The notes under the pieces were generated by a model. It searched no databases, was not told the origin of the DNA, and saw only the letters and a list, made by a program, of their open reading frames with translations. Below are positions 19,461-31,335 of a DNA stretch of 64,000 bases, piece by piece; the first letter of the stretch is position 1; every line of letters starts with the position of its first letter. This stretch comes from Gracilaria domingensis (Eukaryota > Rhodophyta > Florideophyceae > Gracilariales > Gracilariaceae), in NCBI GenBank assembly GCA_022539475.1, contig VCMS01000042.1, positions 62,001 through 126,000 of the forward strand, read 5' to 3'. The translations under genes and the position numbers were made by a program.

Positions 19461-20384
19461 ATGTCGAACGGATACGTGAAGGATGAGGAGCTGTTGGCGC
19501 TGTTGGAGGGGGAGGAGGTACCGCAGACGCCGTCACCAAAGCGGGAAGAGGACGTGATTACGGCGGCTGGTCGGATGTTGCAGAAGAAGAAAGTGGCCGA
19601 TGAAGGAAAGGAGTGTGAGGCGAGGAGAGGGGATGGTGATGAGGTGGAGAAGGGGGTAGAATTGGAGGTGGAGGGGGTCGCAATGGAGAGAAGGGGTGCG
19701 GTGCATCTGAGTCAGTTAGAGGTTGGAGACCAGATAGAGAGTGAGGGCGGAGAGAGTGACAGGGAGATGCGGTTTGTGGGGGAGATGAAGGCGAGGGTGG
19801 GGATGTTGGGGTTGGTGATGAAGGAGCAACTAGACGACGGAATTGTGGAGATTGTAACGGAAATGGGCGGTGTGGTGCTGAGTGGGGGTGGTAGTGGTGT
19901 TTCGGTTGAGGCGATTTCGAGCTTGCGGAATTCGTTGTCGGTATTGGGAGTGGAGATGAGAAATCATGTGTATGGGATAGTGGAGTGTGCGGGAAGGGAG
20001 GTTGGAGAGTTGCGGGAGGAGAATAGGGTTCTGAACGAGAGGTTGGACAGGCTGGAGAAGGAGGTGAAGGAGCTGGGCAAGAGGCAAAGATTGGTGGAAG
20101 AGGAGACGGTGAAAGGACGGGGAAAGACGGAGAAGGGAAGTGTGGGAAGGGTGGCGGTGCAGAAGGGGTCTCCTGTGACACCGAAGACAAAGGGTGGTGG
20201 GGTTGGGGATGGGAAGAGCCGTCTGAAGAAGAGGCGTAAGGAGATGAAGAAGGTGGTGGAGGAGGTGCGGCGGGAGGGAGTCGGAGCTCCGGTGGTGACT
20301 GGGTTTAGGAGTGCGGCGGAGGTAGCGCGGACTGCGAAGGGGATTCTGAGGGGACAGGAGGAGAGAAGGATGGGAGGGATTTGA
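19461..20384 (+). CDS. Coiled-coil protein, unidentified
   Basis: A 307-codon frame starting at the Met of MSNGYVKDEELLALLEGEE; an in-frame Met at 19365 would add a low-complexity LLLLLL stretch and is less likely. The middle has a heptad-rich coiled coil (REVGELREENRVLNERLDRL and following). A strongly basic segment follows (KSRLKKRRKEMKKVVEEVRR), and the end is Arg/Gly-rich. The + strand is very rich in purines, which also leaves long Pro/Ser-rich frames open on the other strand; those are not genes. No family is recognised. It could be a host nuclear protein or a gag-like protein of an unseen element. No neighbour supports the latter. Confidence 0.5.
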   Translation: MSNGYVKDEELLALLEGEEVPQTPSPKREEDVITAAGRMLQKKKVADEGKECEARRGDGDEVEKGVELEVEGVAMERRGAVHLSQLEVGDQIESEGGESDREMRFVGEMKARVGMLGLVMKEQLDDGIVEIVTEMGGVVLSGGGSGVSVEAISSLRNSLSVLGVEMRNHVYGIVECAGREVGELREENRVLNERLDRLEKEVKELGKRQRLVEEETVKGRGKTEKGSVGRVAVQKGSPVTPKTKGGGVGDGKSRLKKRRKEMKKVVEEVRREGVGAPVVTGFRSAAEVARTAKGILRGQEERRMGGI

Positions 20385-20843
20385 AGCCGTTTTGGGGCGA
20401 GGCGGGTATACGAGAAGGGAGAGGGTTGTACACCTGACTTCTACAAAATGACGTTTGCGGAGACGGAGAGAGAGGATGCGAACGCGTGATGGGCGAGAAA
20501 TGGGTAAATAGCGGGGGTGGTGTGGACTGGGAAGAAGCGATGGGATGATTGAGGTGGGATGAGTTGCGATTGGCATTGCAACATGGGAGAAAATGGAAAG
20601 GCAAACTAGCACGAGTGCAGTTTTGAGAGAGGGTCGCGGAAAAGAGTGAATGGGGTGGTGCGGCGAAGTAGAACCTCTACAAAAACTAGGGCACCCAAGA
20701 ACTAAACTGCGCGAAATGGAATTTAATATTCCAAAATATCTTAAGTTTTTGAGTGCCAGCCTCTGCTACCCGCTCGCGCGCCCCAAATAGCCCCAAAACT
20801 AGCTTAGTTTCCAAAGCGAACAGACTATATTCCACTTTGCAGA
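20385..20843. other. No gene seen
   Basis: Non-coding sequence that is purine-rich at first and more AT-rich after about 20690. It ends in ACTATATTCCACTTTGCAG, which resembles a 3' splice acceptor right before the sugar-kinase fragment. Confidence 0.6.
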
Positions 20844-21232
20844 ACACAGACGTAGGGAAATAGGGCGTGGTGTACTACGAGCACGAGACCCGTCTGCAGC
20901 ACCAGCCCGCAGTGGGCGCGGAGGCGGTGGCGAACACCACGGGGGCCGGCGACACCCTGACGGGCTACCTGGCGGCAGCGCTCAGCGCGCGGCTGCTGAT
21001 CGCAACTTGCGGGCGGACGGCCGTGGCGGCGGCCGGGCTGTGCGTGAGCAAGTGCGGCGCGGCCGATTCCATCCCGCGCATCACGCAAGTGCGCCGCATC
21101 CTCGGCGCCATAGCGCGCCGTCGTAACGCGCGCGCGGCTGCCCCTGTAAGAGCCGCGCGTCGCCAAATCAGCGCACACGCCGCGCGCGCTCTTTTACAAC
21201 GGCTTGCACGCGTGGGCTGGGTGTGCAGATAG
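20844..21232 (+). pseudogene. PfkB-family carbohydrate kinase, C-terminal fragment
   Basis: The frame reads GVVYYEHETR, then AVANTTGAGDTLTGYLAAAL, which is the PfkB signature 2 with the anion hole GAGD and the catalytic Asp, then an alanine-rich helix and IPRITQVRRIL. PfkB kinases phosphorylate ribose, adenosine, pseudouridine and related compounds. The segment is closest in feel to pseudouridine kinase domains, but the substrate cannot be decided. About two thirds of the usual 300 residues are missing. A TAG at 20861 lies in frame two codons before GVVYY, so the fragment is decayed or the splice site lies after it. The remaining codons after about residue 80 are Arg/Ala-rich and probably not part of the original protein. 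GC content is far higher than in the neighbours. Confidence 0.6.
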
Positions 21233-21507
21233 CCACGCACGCCAGTCGTTGGCAGCGCCGCTGCTGCAACGTCGCGCGCGGCGTTTCTTTCTGGTTCTTG
21301 CGCGCCCGCGCCGCTTCAAGCCGCCCACCAAATCCAACCGCCCGCCCGCCAGCTCGCATCGCTCCTGCCTTCATGCTGGCGTGTGCTCCTCGACCCGCCC
21401 TCCTCCGCCCTCCCCGCTGCCGCGTTTCGCAATGTCAAAGCCCCTCCCCTTGTTTTTGCGTCACGCCGTAACGTGTTTAGATATACCTGTGTGTCGCTGT
21501 CGCTGCC
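21233..21507. other. GC-rich flank, no gene seen
   Basis: Continuation of the GC-rich block after the sugar-kinase fragment. Its Arg/Ala- and Pro-rich frames on both strands are composition effects. It ends at the CTGCC target site of element B. Confidence 0.6.
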
Positions 21508-22035
21508 TGTTAGTATTTCGTTAATTCTGGTCATATTTTTTTTTCATTTTGTTATATTGCTATGCTTCCATTCCGTTATTCAATGTTCTAATGCGTTCTT
21601 TGAATTTCCCGTGATCTAGCGATCCGATTTGTTACCGTAATTATCCTCAGAGCCTTTGTTTGACATTAGTTGTCATGATGTTGCCAAGACATGTCACGTG
21701 TGAAGTCTGCCTCGTCAGTTGACGCCATGACTGACTTCATAGGTTCGGTGCCTTGCTGGAACTTCTACAAATGGACACGTTGGAGGAACTGTTAGAGGCT
21801 TCTAGAAGACTCCACTGTCGATTTCTACGCACAGTTTCTACACTAATTCCGACGCAAGGGCCAGTACTCATAGACACATTAGTTTGAAGGATATTCTAGA
21901 AATCTGCGTTAGTGACATTATTTTCGAAGGTCCGATTCTCCATATAAACCCTGGTCGACTGCCCGACTTCTCCCCAGCAGTCACCATCGTTAACGTTCTC
22001 AAGCATTGTTCAACCTCAGACCCAGTGTTCTAACA
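21508..22035 (+). repeat. Element B, 5' LTR
   Basis: It starts TGTTAG and ends CTAACA, a 6-bp terminal inverted repeat, and matches 27484-28010 along its whole length. Directly after it TGGGTAGCCATCG resembles the primer-binding site of element D, which suggests the same priming tRNA. Confidence 0.9.
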
Positions 22036-23189
22036 TGGGTAGCCATCGCAAGTAAATATCACGCTCATTTGAAACTAATTGACCATCCAACCCTAGTGGA
22101 TTTTGCTATACAAAATTCCCTAGGTTTGGATGAGCCACAGACGTCCCGCTCATTACTGACTGTTGATTTCTGACCCAATTTGGGTGCTTCCAGTGAGCTC
22201 AATACGCCGATCTCAAGTACCGCCGTCATCGCCGCCCCAGCCGCCACCCCGAGTCAACAGCGCTGAGCGCCAAGTTTTGAAGAGGTTTTCCGATCTGGAA
22301 TCGAGTTCACCAACACCGTATACTTCGTCTCCCCCGCTGTCACCTCCCCGTCACCATCCTACCCGTGTTGACGACATACAATAGGATACCGAGGCTACCG
22401 AGGCTACTCCACGAAGTTTACTGCCAATTAGTGACTCTGCGAACGTGCATACCCTCCGTGTAGCCACCGATCCGATCAAAAGGCAGCGCAAACGTACCCT
22501 TCGAAACTGCCTTAAGACCCCAGATGCGACGATTGTGAACTCCGTTTCAATAGCCGAGTACAACTCCGAGAACATTTGTCTGGTAGCCGACACCGAAACA
22601 AGATCCAAAACAAGCGCTCGTCTCCTGGTTGTTACAAATGTGGTATACTCTCGTTCAATAACTGGAAGCATTACGAGGATCACAGAGGTGGACGGAAGCA
22701 CCAAGCAGCTGTCAACAAGGAAAACAGACGTCAACAGCGTTATTTTAAGTAAATTACAACGTAACATCTTGTGTTGACAAAAGTTTCCAAGAATCACTTG
22801 TTCTACCCTTTAAGCTACCGTTTGTGGTTGTGTTCCAGTTTCCACTACGTTCGTGTTACTTAGCATTGTCAAGGGAGAAGTCGCCGTACAGGGCTTACTA
22901 TCTTCCTAGTCGCTTGACGCTTTGTAATTGATGTGAAGAAACCTTAATTGAACCACTCCGGCTGCAGTTGCGACTTACAGCGAAGGGAATCGAACCTAGA
23001 ACCTCTAAAATCGCACCCGCGCCCCCTATTCACCAGGCCAGACGCGCGGCACTGCTTGCCTGCAACCTGCAAATTGCAATTTTTTAAAGTGGCAGCGCGA
23101 GGCTTGTTTTGCACTTTTCAAAAAACTAGACAACTTATTTTGGCAACCCCCCTGTTTGAGCCAATTTTAAAGGTTTTTCATTCGCGCAA

Positions 23190-24070
23190 CTCATATTATG
23201 ACGACCACTCGAGGCAACCCAGGCACACCCCACAGGTGCGTGCAGGCCAAATGATCCAAAGTATGGCTTGCGCGCTTGATGAAACACGGGCTCAGATGAA
23301 ATTGTTGAAGCAAGAAGCACAAACAAAGATATCCGTTCTCGAGACCTCACTCGGTGTCCTAGTCATTAAGAACAGCCCATCTACGAATCCAAACCTCAAC
23401 AAGCCCCCACCGTTCACTGGAAAGCAACACATTGACAGTTGGATCACTCATATTCGCAATTATCTTGATGGAACCACCGACGACAAAGCAGTAACGATTG
23501 GGCTTAGTTACATCAGTGGAGCTGCTCATGAGTAGTATCTCTCCCAGCAAAGAAATGGACTGGAGCTGCAAACACTTGAGGAACTCTTTCAACATCGCCA
23601 AAAACGATTTACTATTGTCAACAAAGAGAAACTTGCGCGAGACAAACTAAGCAAATGGAAGCAATACAAAGATGTTCAACAGTTCAATGAAGACATCCTC
23701 AAGATTGTGCTCGAGATCCCCAACATCAGTATAGAAGAACAAATCGACAGATCTTCTAGAGGCTTGAAAAGCTACATCTGGAAAGAGCTTTGCATCAATG
23801 AGTACAAATCTTTGACTGATGCCATGAAAGACGCTGAGCGAGTGGAATCTGCTTTCCGAAGGGGTGGACAGGCGCGGTTTGGCAGGCAACCTGGCGGCTC
23901 TCGATCATCTCGAGGACCAGTTCCCATGGATATTGGGAATATGAAGCTGAAGAAGTTAATCAAAGAGGAGCGCGAGAACTGTCGAAAGGTGGGACTCTGT
24001 TTCCGCTGTCGACAACCTGGACACATGGCACGCGATAAACAGTGCCCAAAAACCTCCCAGAGAAACTGAC
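23190..24070 (+). other. Element B, gag region
   Basis: It shows a coiled start (ALDETRAQMKLLKQEAQ), the retrotransposon gag capsid segment (FTGKQHIDSWITHIRNYL) and a CCHC zinc knuckle (CFRCRQPGHMARDKQC) near 23998-24045. The capsid and nucleocapsid parts package the element RNA. Part of a fossil. Confidence 0.85.
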
Positions 24071-24249
24071 TCCAGGGTCATGCGAAGAACCCACGTCAGT
24101 TACACCGAACCACCATGGCACCTCACTGAATTCCATCGAAGCACAACCATCGACTAAGCCAGCAAACCCCATACCCATTGAATCTGCAGATAACCCTCGT
24201 ACCCAATAAAAATATCAAGCAACGGAAGACATAAAATTCTTACCTCACG

Positions 24250-27050
24250 CTTAGCGTCACCATTTGAAACCCCCTTTGTTAGACTAATCCTTGCAAATTT
24301 ATTCATCAATGGCAGAAAATGTACAGCTCTGTTCGATAATGGTTCCGAAATCAGTTATTTGTCCAAAGCCATCTGCAAAAGCATGAAGATCCCAACCATT
24401 GACACTAGTTATGAAGCCGAAATTGCCAACGGCTCTATTACTGTGCTCCAGGAAACCCGAGAAGATAGAGTAGATATCCAGAATGAAGAACTACGACAAA
24501 AAAAGACGCTTCGCAATATGTGCATTATACGGATATGACGTCATTTTAGGAAAAAGCTCGCTATATGAATATAAATCCTATATCAACCACCGAACCAATG
24601 AAATTTCTTTTGTTCACAATTCCAGAACCATTTTCATCAAAGCTAACATTAAGAAGAACGAGAAGTTAATTTCTGTGAACACAATCAAGAAAGTTCGAAG
24701 GAAGCTTCCTGTATTTGTTGTAGCACTTCGGCCTTCAAAAGAAGAAACATATGAACCAGCGAATGATCATAACCTCAAAGAACTACTTGAAGAATACAAG
24801 GACCTATTTCCAGAGAAATTACCAAAAGAATTACCCCCTCACCGAGAACAAGATTTTCATATCGAGTTATCCCCTGAAGTAACACCTCAGAAGAAAGGCG
24901 TATATCGGATGTCAGATAAAGAGTTGAGAAAGCTGAAGAAGCAAATGAATGAACTTTTGGAACAAGGTTTTATTAGACCTAGTTCAAGCCCTTGGGTTGC
25001 ACTTGTTCTATTTGCAGCTAAACAGGATGGAAGCCTAAGACTTTGAATTGATTACCGACCCCTCAATAAATTGACCATCAAAAACAGTTACCCTATTCCA
25101 AGGATTGATGATATTTTCGGCCAACTCCGTGGCGCAAAAGTATTTTCAAAAATCGATTTAAGGTGGGGTTATCACCAAATTAGACTCTCGGGTACCTCCA
25201 TTCCATTGACTGCATTCAGAACCAGGTATGGTCACTTTTAGTTTCTCGTGTTACCTTTTGGTCTGACAAACGCACCCGCAAGTTTCATGAGCTTAATGAA
25301 CAATGTACTGAAAGATCACTTGGATAAATTCGTTCTAGTGTATCTTGACGACATTTTAGTTTACAGCAAAACTGTAGAGGAGCACTTGGAACACATTAGA
25401 AAACTATTAGACCAACTTCGCGCACATAGGCTGTATGGGAAGCTTTCAAAGTGCGAATTTCTGAAGAAGGAAGTTGAATACCTCGGGCATGTTGTTACAC
25501 CAGACAGCATATCAGTAGAGAAACAAAAAGTGAAAGCCATCACAAATTGGGAAACACCGAACAATAAGACCGATGTTCAAGCTCTTCTTGGACTTGTTAA
25601 TTACTACCGACGATTTATGAAGAAGTGCTCCGAAATATCAAAACCACTAGGCGCTCCATGTGGAAAGAACCCATTCAAGTGGGGAAGGGACCAAGAAAAC
25701 GCTTTCATAAATCTGAAAGAAGCAGTTTCGAGTACACCTGTGCTCCGTCATTTTGACCCAAAACTGCCTATCATCATAATCACGGACGCATCTCAGTATG
25801 TCCTAGGAGAAGTATTGGAACAAGTAGAAAATGGTATTGTCCGACCTGTTGCATTTCATTCAAGAACCTTGAATCCAGTCGAGCAACGCTACGCCGCCCA
25901 CGAGCGAGAACGTCTTGCAGTTGTATACACGTTAAGAGTTTGGAGAGTCTACACACATGGACAACGCTTCAAAGTGCTTACAGATCATTTTCCACTGCAG
26001 TATCTGCAAACACAGCCAAATATTTCCCAACGTGAAGTAAGATGGCTCGAAAGGATCGTAGAGTTTGATTTCACTTTCGAACCAATCAGAGGAAAATCCA
26101 ACATAGTTGAAGTTGCTCTCTCAAGATATCCTAAGCATGTTGAAGATCCGCTGGCCAGTAACTTCTCTCTACTAGATGAAGCAATCTCCAGAACCAACCC
26201 TTTGTACTCTTTATCACTTATCAGTGGAATATCTAAGAAGGATATGCGCGCATTCACTGAAGGATACGAGAATGAAAACGAATTTTCTGCTGCTTACAAG
26301 AACCCTGAACTCCCCTTTGAACGAAAAGGAGTTCTTCTCTATAGCAAGAATAAGCTGTGTGTACCAAGTGCAGAAATCAGAACCAAGATTCTATTTAAAA
26401 ATCATGATCTCCCTTCGTCAGGACATATGGCATTTAAGAAGACATTATGAAGAATTTGGAAATCATACTTTTGGAAGACCCTCAGAAACGACGTATACAC
26501 CTAAACGAAAACATGCAAGAGTTGTCAAGAGAGGAAACAAATTACCAAGAAGCCACATGGATATCTGCAGCCCTTAGAACCCCATTGAAAAAGTGGTCTC
26601 AGATCACAATGGATTTCATTACACCACTTCCTCGCACCAAGTCCGGACACAGTGCCATTTACGTTGTAGTTGATCGCCTTTCGAAACTTATACGTATCAC
26701 ACCCACAAAGAAGAATGTTACAGTTGTCGAAACAGCCCAGCTTAATCTCGAGAATATATATCGTCATCATGGACTTTCTGATGCCATAGTATCCGATAGA
26801 GATTCGATATTTATGAGTAAGTTTTGGAAGGAAGTATTCCGATCACTTGGCACAAAGTTGAAGCCATCATCAGCATATCACCCATAGACTGATGGACAAA
26901 CCGAATTAATGAATAAGAAGGTCGAAAAAATGATCTGATGTTTTGTCAATTACAGACAGAAGAATTGGGACGAGCATCTCATTCAATTTGAAGTTGCTTA
27001 CAACTCTTCAGTCAATTCTACCAGGTCATTTACTCCCTTTTTTCTTACAT
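24250..27050 (+). other. Element B, pol region (protease, RT, RNase H, integrase)
   Basis: In order: an aspartic-protease-like segment (ALFDNGSEISYLS) near 24330, the RT domain (about 24800-25500, with FVLVYLDDILVYS near 25330-25365), RNase H (about 25750-26130, with TDASQYVLGE and LTDHFPLQYL), and integrase (about 26380-27050, with the MDFITPLPR first Asp region and the IVSDRDSIF second Asp region). Domain order defines Ty3/gypsy. Part of a fossil. Confidence 0.85.
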
Positions 27051-27483
27051 ATGGGGAAGAACCACGTGTTTTTTCAATGGAGATAAGTACCTCCCAGAAT
27101 CAAGCTGCATCGGATTTTTTGACAAGTATCTCGGATGCTATTAAGCTTGCACGAAACCAAATCAACAAGATAAACAAGTACTCTGAACAGTATTACAATC
27201 AGAAACGAACGACTTGCGACTTAAACGTTCTATTCTCTTACCTGGTATATCAGTTTGGTCACCTCTCGCTGGATCCCGGAGATATATTCTTGATTACAAT
27301 TGAAAGTGCTATTCTACACATCGAGGAATTTGGAGATAATACTGATCTTTTCATAACGTTCGAACCCCGTTCAGATATTTTTCTCTTCCCTAACCCTCCA
27401 TGACAGTTGGTAAGTCATCCTAGTCCGAATGATACGGCCAACAACTAACTAGTCGGGCCGACTCTCCTCAATGGGGGAAGTGA

Positions 27484-28010
27484 TGTTAGGATTTCGTTAA
27501 TTCTGGTCATATTTTTTTTTCATTTTGTTATATTGCTATGCTTCCATTCCGTTATTCAATGTTCTAATGCGTTCTTTGAATTTCCCGTGATCTAACGATC
27601 CGATTTGATACCCTAATGGTCCTCAGAGCCTTTGTTTGACATTAGTTGTCATGATGTTGCCAAAACATGTCACGTGTGAAGTCTGCCTCGTCAGTTGACG
27701 CCATGACTTACTTCATAGGTTCGGTGCCTTGCTGGAACTTCTACAAATGGACACGTTGGAGGAACTTTTAGAGGCTTCTAGAAGACTCCACTGTCGATTT
27801 CTACGCACAGTTTCTACACTAATTCCGACGCAAGGGCCAGTACTCATAGACACATTAGTTTGAAGGATATTCTAGAAATCTGCGTTAGTGACATTATTTT
27901 CGAAGGTCCGATTCTCCATATAACCCTGGTCGACTGCCCGACTTCTGCTCGGCAGTCATCATCGTTCACATTCTCAACCATTGTTCAACCTCACATCCAG
28001 TGTTCTAACA
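27484..28010 (+). repeat. Element B, 3' LTR
   Basis: Matches 21508-22035. It is preceded by a polypurine tract (AATGGGGGAAG, about 27470-27480) and followed by the CTGCC target duplication. Confidence 0.9.
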
Positions 28011-28214
28011 CTGCCTACCCCGCACTCATTCCCCGTTGTGGCTATTATCTATCGCGTACGCAAGCCCTGCTGCGTAGCTGCAAACGTCTGAATATCCTAC
28101 CACGTCGAGCCTTCCGCACACACACTTTCTTATGAGAGACCCCGGCCCCCCTTTCCCCTCCCACCCCAATAACTCCGCCTCGCCCCCGAAGCCCGTAGCG
28201 GAACAAAGCCCCGC

Positions 28215-29695
28215 ATGCTCCAATGCCGTGTCCCTCTCCAGTGGAACCTACTAGATACAAACAGCGCTGTCAAGCAGAACCTTGACAACACAATGGCAAA
28301 CATCCCGCACCGGCAATCCCTCTTCGAAACCCCTCACTTTCGCTCTGCACCCGATGCACCACCCCATATACAACTGATCAGACTCTATGCGTCTACTACG
28401 GCCATCGAACCCATAACAACTGCTGAATACGTAATTCCACAACCCACCTTTGTCAGCAACTCACCCTCACATGAACAAGGCGTTCAAGTGCATCCCGTGT
28501 TACGAGCCACGTCGAACCAGATATTACGCCCAATGTCGAAGCAATTTTCCTCGACTGCCGCACCTTCTGCGCCCTCTCACATCACTTCTTCCGACGTCAA
28601 CGCCCCAACTTTTATCCACCCAATCGCATCCAAATGCCGTCGATTTCTTATCTTCCGTGTCCTTCAATCTACCGTCTCAACCTTCCAGTGTTATTGGTCC
28701 ATCAAAATTTGCAAACTGTAACCCCGTTGAACCCAATCCTCATACCATACGTAATTTATCGCCATCTTCTTCTTCGCAACCTACCAGACAAGAACATAAC
28801 ATCGTCGACCAACGCAAAACCGTCGAGCGAAGCGCAAGCAAGGGCTGGGGGCGCTTCGCTCCCCATGTTGGGCAGCAGCCCTGTGATGGTTGCTCGCTCC
28901 CCGACAGAAGTCGGACCGTCAAAGCAACAAACGCCTCCAATTTCCATGCTTGTTGGTAGAAAGGTGAAGGATTTGTTTTGGCGAAACTCGCTGAAAAAAA
29001 GTGTTGTTAATCCAAGGGAAGAAAAGGAACACCCAGAAACTATGGCCAAAAACAAAGAATCGTCTCCCAAGCCCGGCAAAAAGAGGAAAAGGAGGAAGAT
29101 TTCGTGGGATACACCGGAGAAGCTGGAAGAAGTTCATGTTATCGACACTCGCGCCGAGCTGATCAAGTTTTGGGGTCCAGACCTTCAGATTACCTTACTA
29201 TTTGCGCAGACTACGTTGCAAATGTTTCAGGCTGAGCAACAACCACACTCATCCGCACAACGCAGTTGTGAAGATGATGATAAAAATGCTAAAGGTGGTA
29301 TTCAGATAAGAAGGAAGCCGAAGCTGTCTACATTTGAAGAGGCCAGAAAGCGAGAACATGAAATGGAATTGGAACGAGCGAGATGGGCCCGCGAAGAGCA
29401 GAACAGACGACTTGATTCAATGAGCCCCAAGCGACCCTGGCGGAGAACACTAGCAATTGTACTACCAGCTGAATGTCGCAAGGACCGTGCTGAAATAGAA
29501 GACTACAATATAGTCTGTAGAGAACAACCTCCTTCTCTGAATTACGACGACCCAAATCGCACATCTCCGCAGTCTCCAATTCAAGGGAGTCAAAGTTCTC
29601 GTGGGTCTTATTTTGCTGAAGGAAACCTCTCGTCTCAAACCCCACTATACACTTTACAACAGGATGTACAGGAGTACTATGGTGCATCAAACTAG
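28215..29695 (+). pseudogene. Decayed host gene with a PNUTS-like PP1-binding motif (tentative)
   Basis: Three overlapping open stretches in three frames (28215 to about 28610, about 28610-28800, then to 29695) all read like one Pro/Ser-rich, disordered protein, which suggests two frameshifts or unseen introns. The last frame ends in a basic stretch and KISWDTPEKLEEVHVID, resembling the RVxF-type PP1-docking motif and following KL segment of PNUTS/PPP1R10 proteins, which target protein phosphatase 1 in the nucleus. Farther on are a charged helix (FEEARKREHEMELERARW) and a PWRRTLAIVLP segment. The assignment rests on the short motif only. It stands between element B and the Harbinger transposase; a Harbinger accessory protein is the alternative. 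Confidence 0.35.
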
Positions 29696-30201
29696 AATTC
29701 ACATGGAGGAAATCTATATTCCCAAAAATTGTGAGAACCCCGCGAATCTGGCAAGTACTGGTAACCAGAGTTTTTGCTCGCGCAATATTGAAACACAAAC
29801 TGATGATCGAAATGCTCAGGGTAACTACAGGGAGAGCACGAAGGAGACGAATAACTATCACAATCCTATCCTCGGAATTGGCCCTGCAGGTGTTCAACAA
29901 ATCATGGCTGTGCTCAACGAATCAGGAGTACTAAAGGAATACTAAAGCCTACGCTAAGGAAAGCGGCAAAACGGTGCTCTTCAATGTTGTTATTTGTCAA
30001 GTATACGGTCGTTTTATTCTTCACTTTGATTCTTTGGCGGCGAACGCGCCTCCTCTAACCGTTGGACAAACGATCAAGTGCTCGGTACACTATGAGAACA
30101 GAAGCAGGGTTGCCCCTAATCACACCCCCAATACGTACCAAACACACCACAGTCCAGCACTCTGCTTCGTAATGAATACCATTCTTTCTAATCTCATTAG
30201 T
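29696..30201. other. No gene firmly seen
   Basis: A short frame to 29945 (TQTDDRNAQGNYRESTKETN and a hydrophobic end, GIGPAGVQQIMAVLNESG) may be a tail of the preceding decayed gene. The rest up to the Harbinger stop holds nothing recognisable. The left end of the Harbinger element should lie here, but no clear terminal repeat was found. Confidence 0.4.
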
Positions 30202-31335
30202 TTACCTTCTCCTAACAAGTCCCATTCGTTGGAGTTTTTCAGCGATATTATCACGTAAATCCGATCTTTCCCTCCGCCTCTTTCTAGATCTAACATTGAC
30301 CCTCTCCAAATGACATAGATTTTGGAAGTGAATGACAGGAATACCTGAAACAAAGTTGTCTTCATGATGTGAAGGCACCTCAAAGACGACACTGTCTGCA
30401 TTATCAATAATACAGTTATGCAGTTTACAAGCCACCAAAATAATCAACGTACATTTTGGCAGGGCATATCGAAGCGCAGACCAAAAGATGCCAAACCTAG
30501 ACAAAAGTATTGCAAAGGCTTGCTCCACACAGACACGACAAGAGGAATGATATGAATTGAAAGAATCCTTCTTCAGCAACAAATTCTTTCCGGGATATGG
30601 AGTCACAATTCTGTGCTTATTCGAGTACGCATCATCGCCAAGAGCAGCCGCCCAATTAGGCAGCGGATTCCCTTGCAGTACGTTATAAAGTTCTGTAGCG
30701 CAGAGGGCTGTAGCATCATGAGTTCCTCCAGAATGCCTGGCTGATACGAAGCAGAACTTGTAGTCTGCTTGTACAGCAGCTTGAACTCTTATTGCGAAGA
30801 GACATTTCCTATTAAAATACTTCTTTGGATCAGATACATAACGTTTGTGCGGACGACCAATTTCGATAGGTATTCCATCAATGGCTGCAATAACTCAATC
30901 GAATGGACTTTTTCTCATTTCTTGAAACTGTCTGACGTTTTCCTTGCACTCTTTTTCTGTGAGTGGAAAGACGATTCGCGGCAAATGCTTTTCCAGAGGA
31001 AGAAGTGTTTCATTAAGAATAGAATACACTGTAGATTCTAAAATACCATAGAGCCAGCCCACATCCAAATAACTTGCTCCAGGAAGAAGTCGCATAGTAA
31101 CGCAAAGCATAACGTCGACGGAAACAGACGGAGATATGTAGCTTATTTGTCGTTGCCTTTGTTTCAGAAATATGTAATTAAGGCTTTGCAGAGACATAAA
31201 CTGTCTTTTCGATACTCGATACATACGCCGAAACATGAACTTAGTCAAGGTTGCAATGTGCTGCACGAAATTAAATCGAGTTCGTGCTTGGACAACAGGC
31301 AAACTGCGAGAGTCATCGTCAGCCGAAGAGGCCAC
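30202..31335 (-). pseudogene. PIF/Harbinger transposase with one in-frame stop
   Basis: A 377-codon frame on the minus strand. The N-terminal part has a helical segment (FMSLQSLNYIFLKQRQRQIS) and an MRLLPGASYLDVGWLYGI helix-turn-helix-like stretch. The catalytic DDE_Tnp_4 domain follows: VIAAIDGIPIEI with the first Asp, then RHSGGTHDAT and a GDDAYSNKH segment with the second Asp, and VEQAFAILLSRFGI with the Glu. The enzyme moves Harbinger DNA transposons, which usually target 3-bp TWA sites. A TGA at 30895-30897 stands just before the first catalytic Asp. The end (RSRKRRRERSDLRDNI) is basic. The partner Myb-like gene of Harbinger elements was not recognised, and terminal inverted repeats were not found. 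Confidence 0.75.

Larger units (their letters stand above)
21508..28010 (+). mobile_element. Element B: Ty3/gypsy LTR retrotransposon fossil, both LTRs present
   Basis: A 6.5-kb element with two LTRs of about 527 bp, flanked by the 5-bp target duplication CTGCC (21503-21507 and 28011-28015). It has a primer-binding-like site, gag with a zinc knuckle, protease, RT, RNase H, integrase and a polypurine tract, in Ty3/gypsy order. No chromodomain was recognised. By eye the LTRs differ at about 19 sites (about 96% identical), so the insertion is fairly recent. The coding part is broken, with several breaks. Confidence 0.9.

Noticed and set aside
19558-20612. Long Pro/Ser-rich frames on the minus strand
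   Set aside because: They mirror the purine-rich coiled-coil gene on the + strand and have no protein-like motifs.
21204-21534. Arg/Ala- and Pro-rich frames in the GC-rich flank
   Set aside because: They are open on both strands in several frames owing to high GC; no motif is recognisable.
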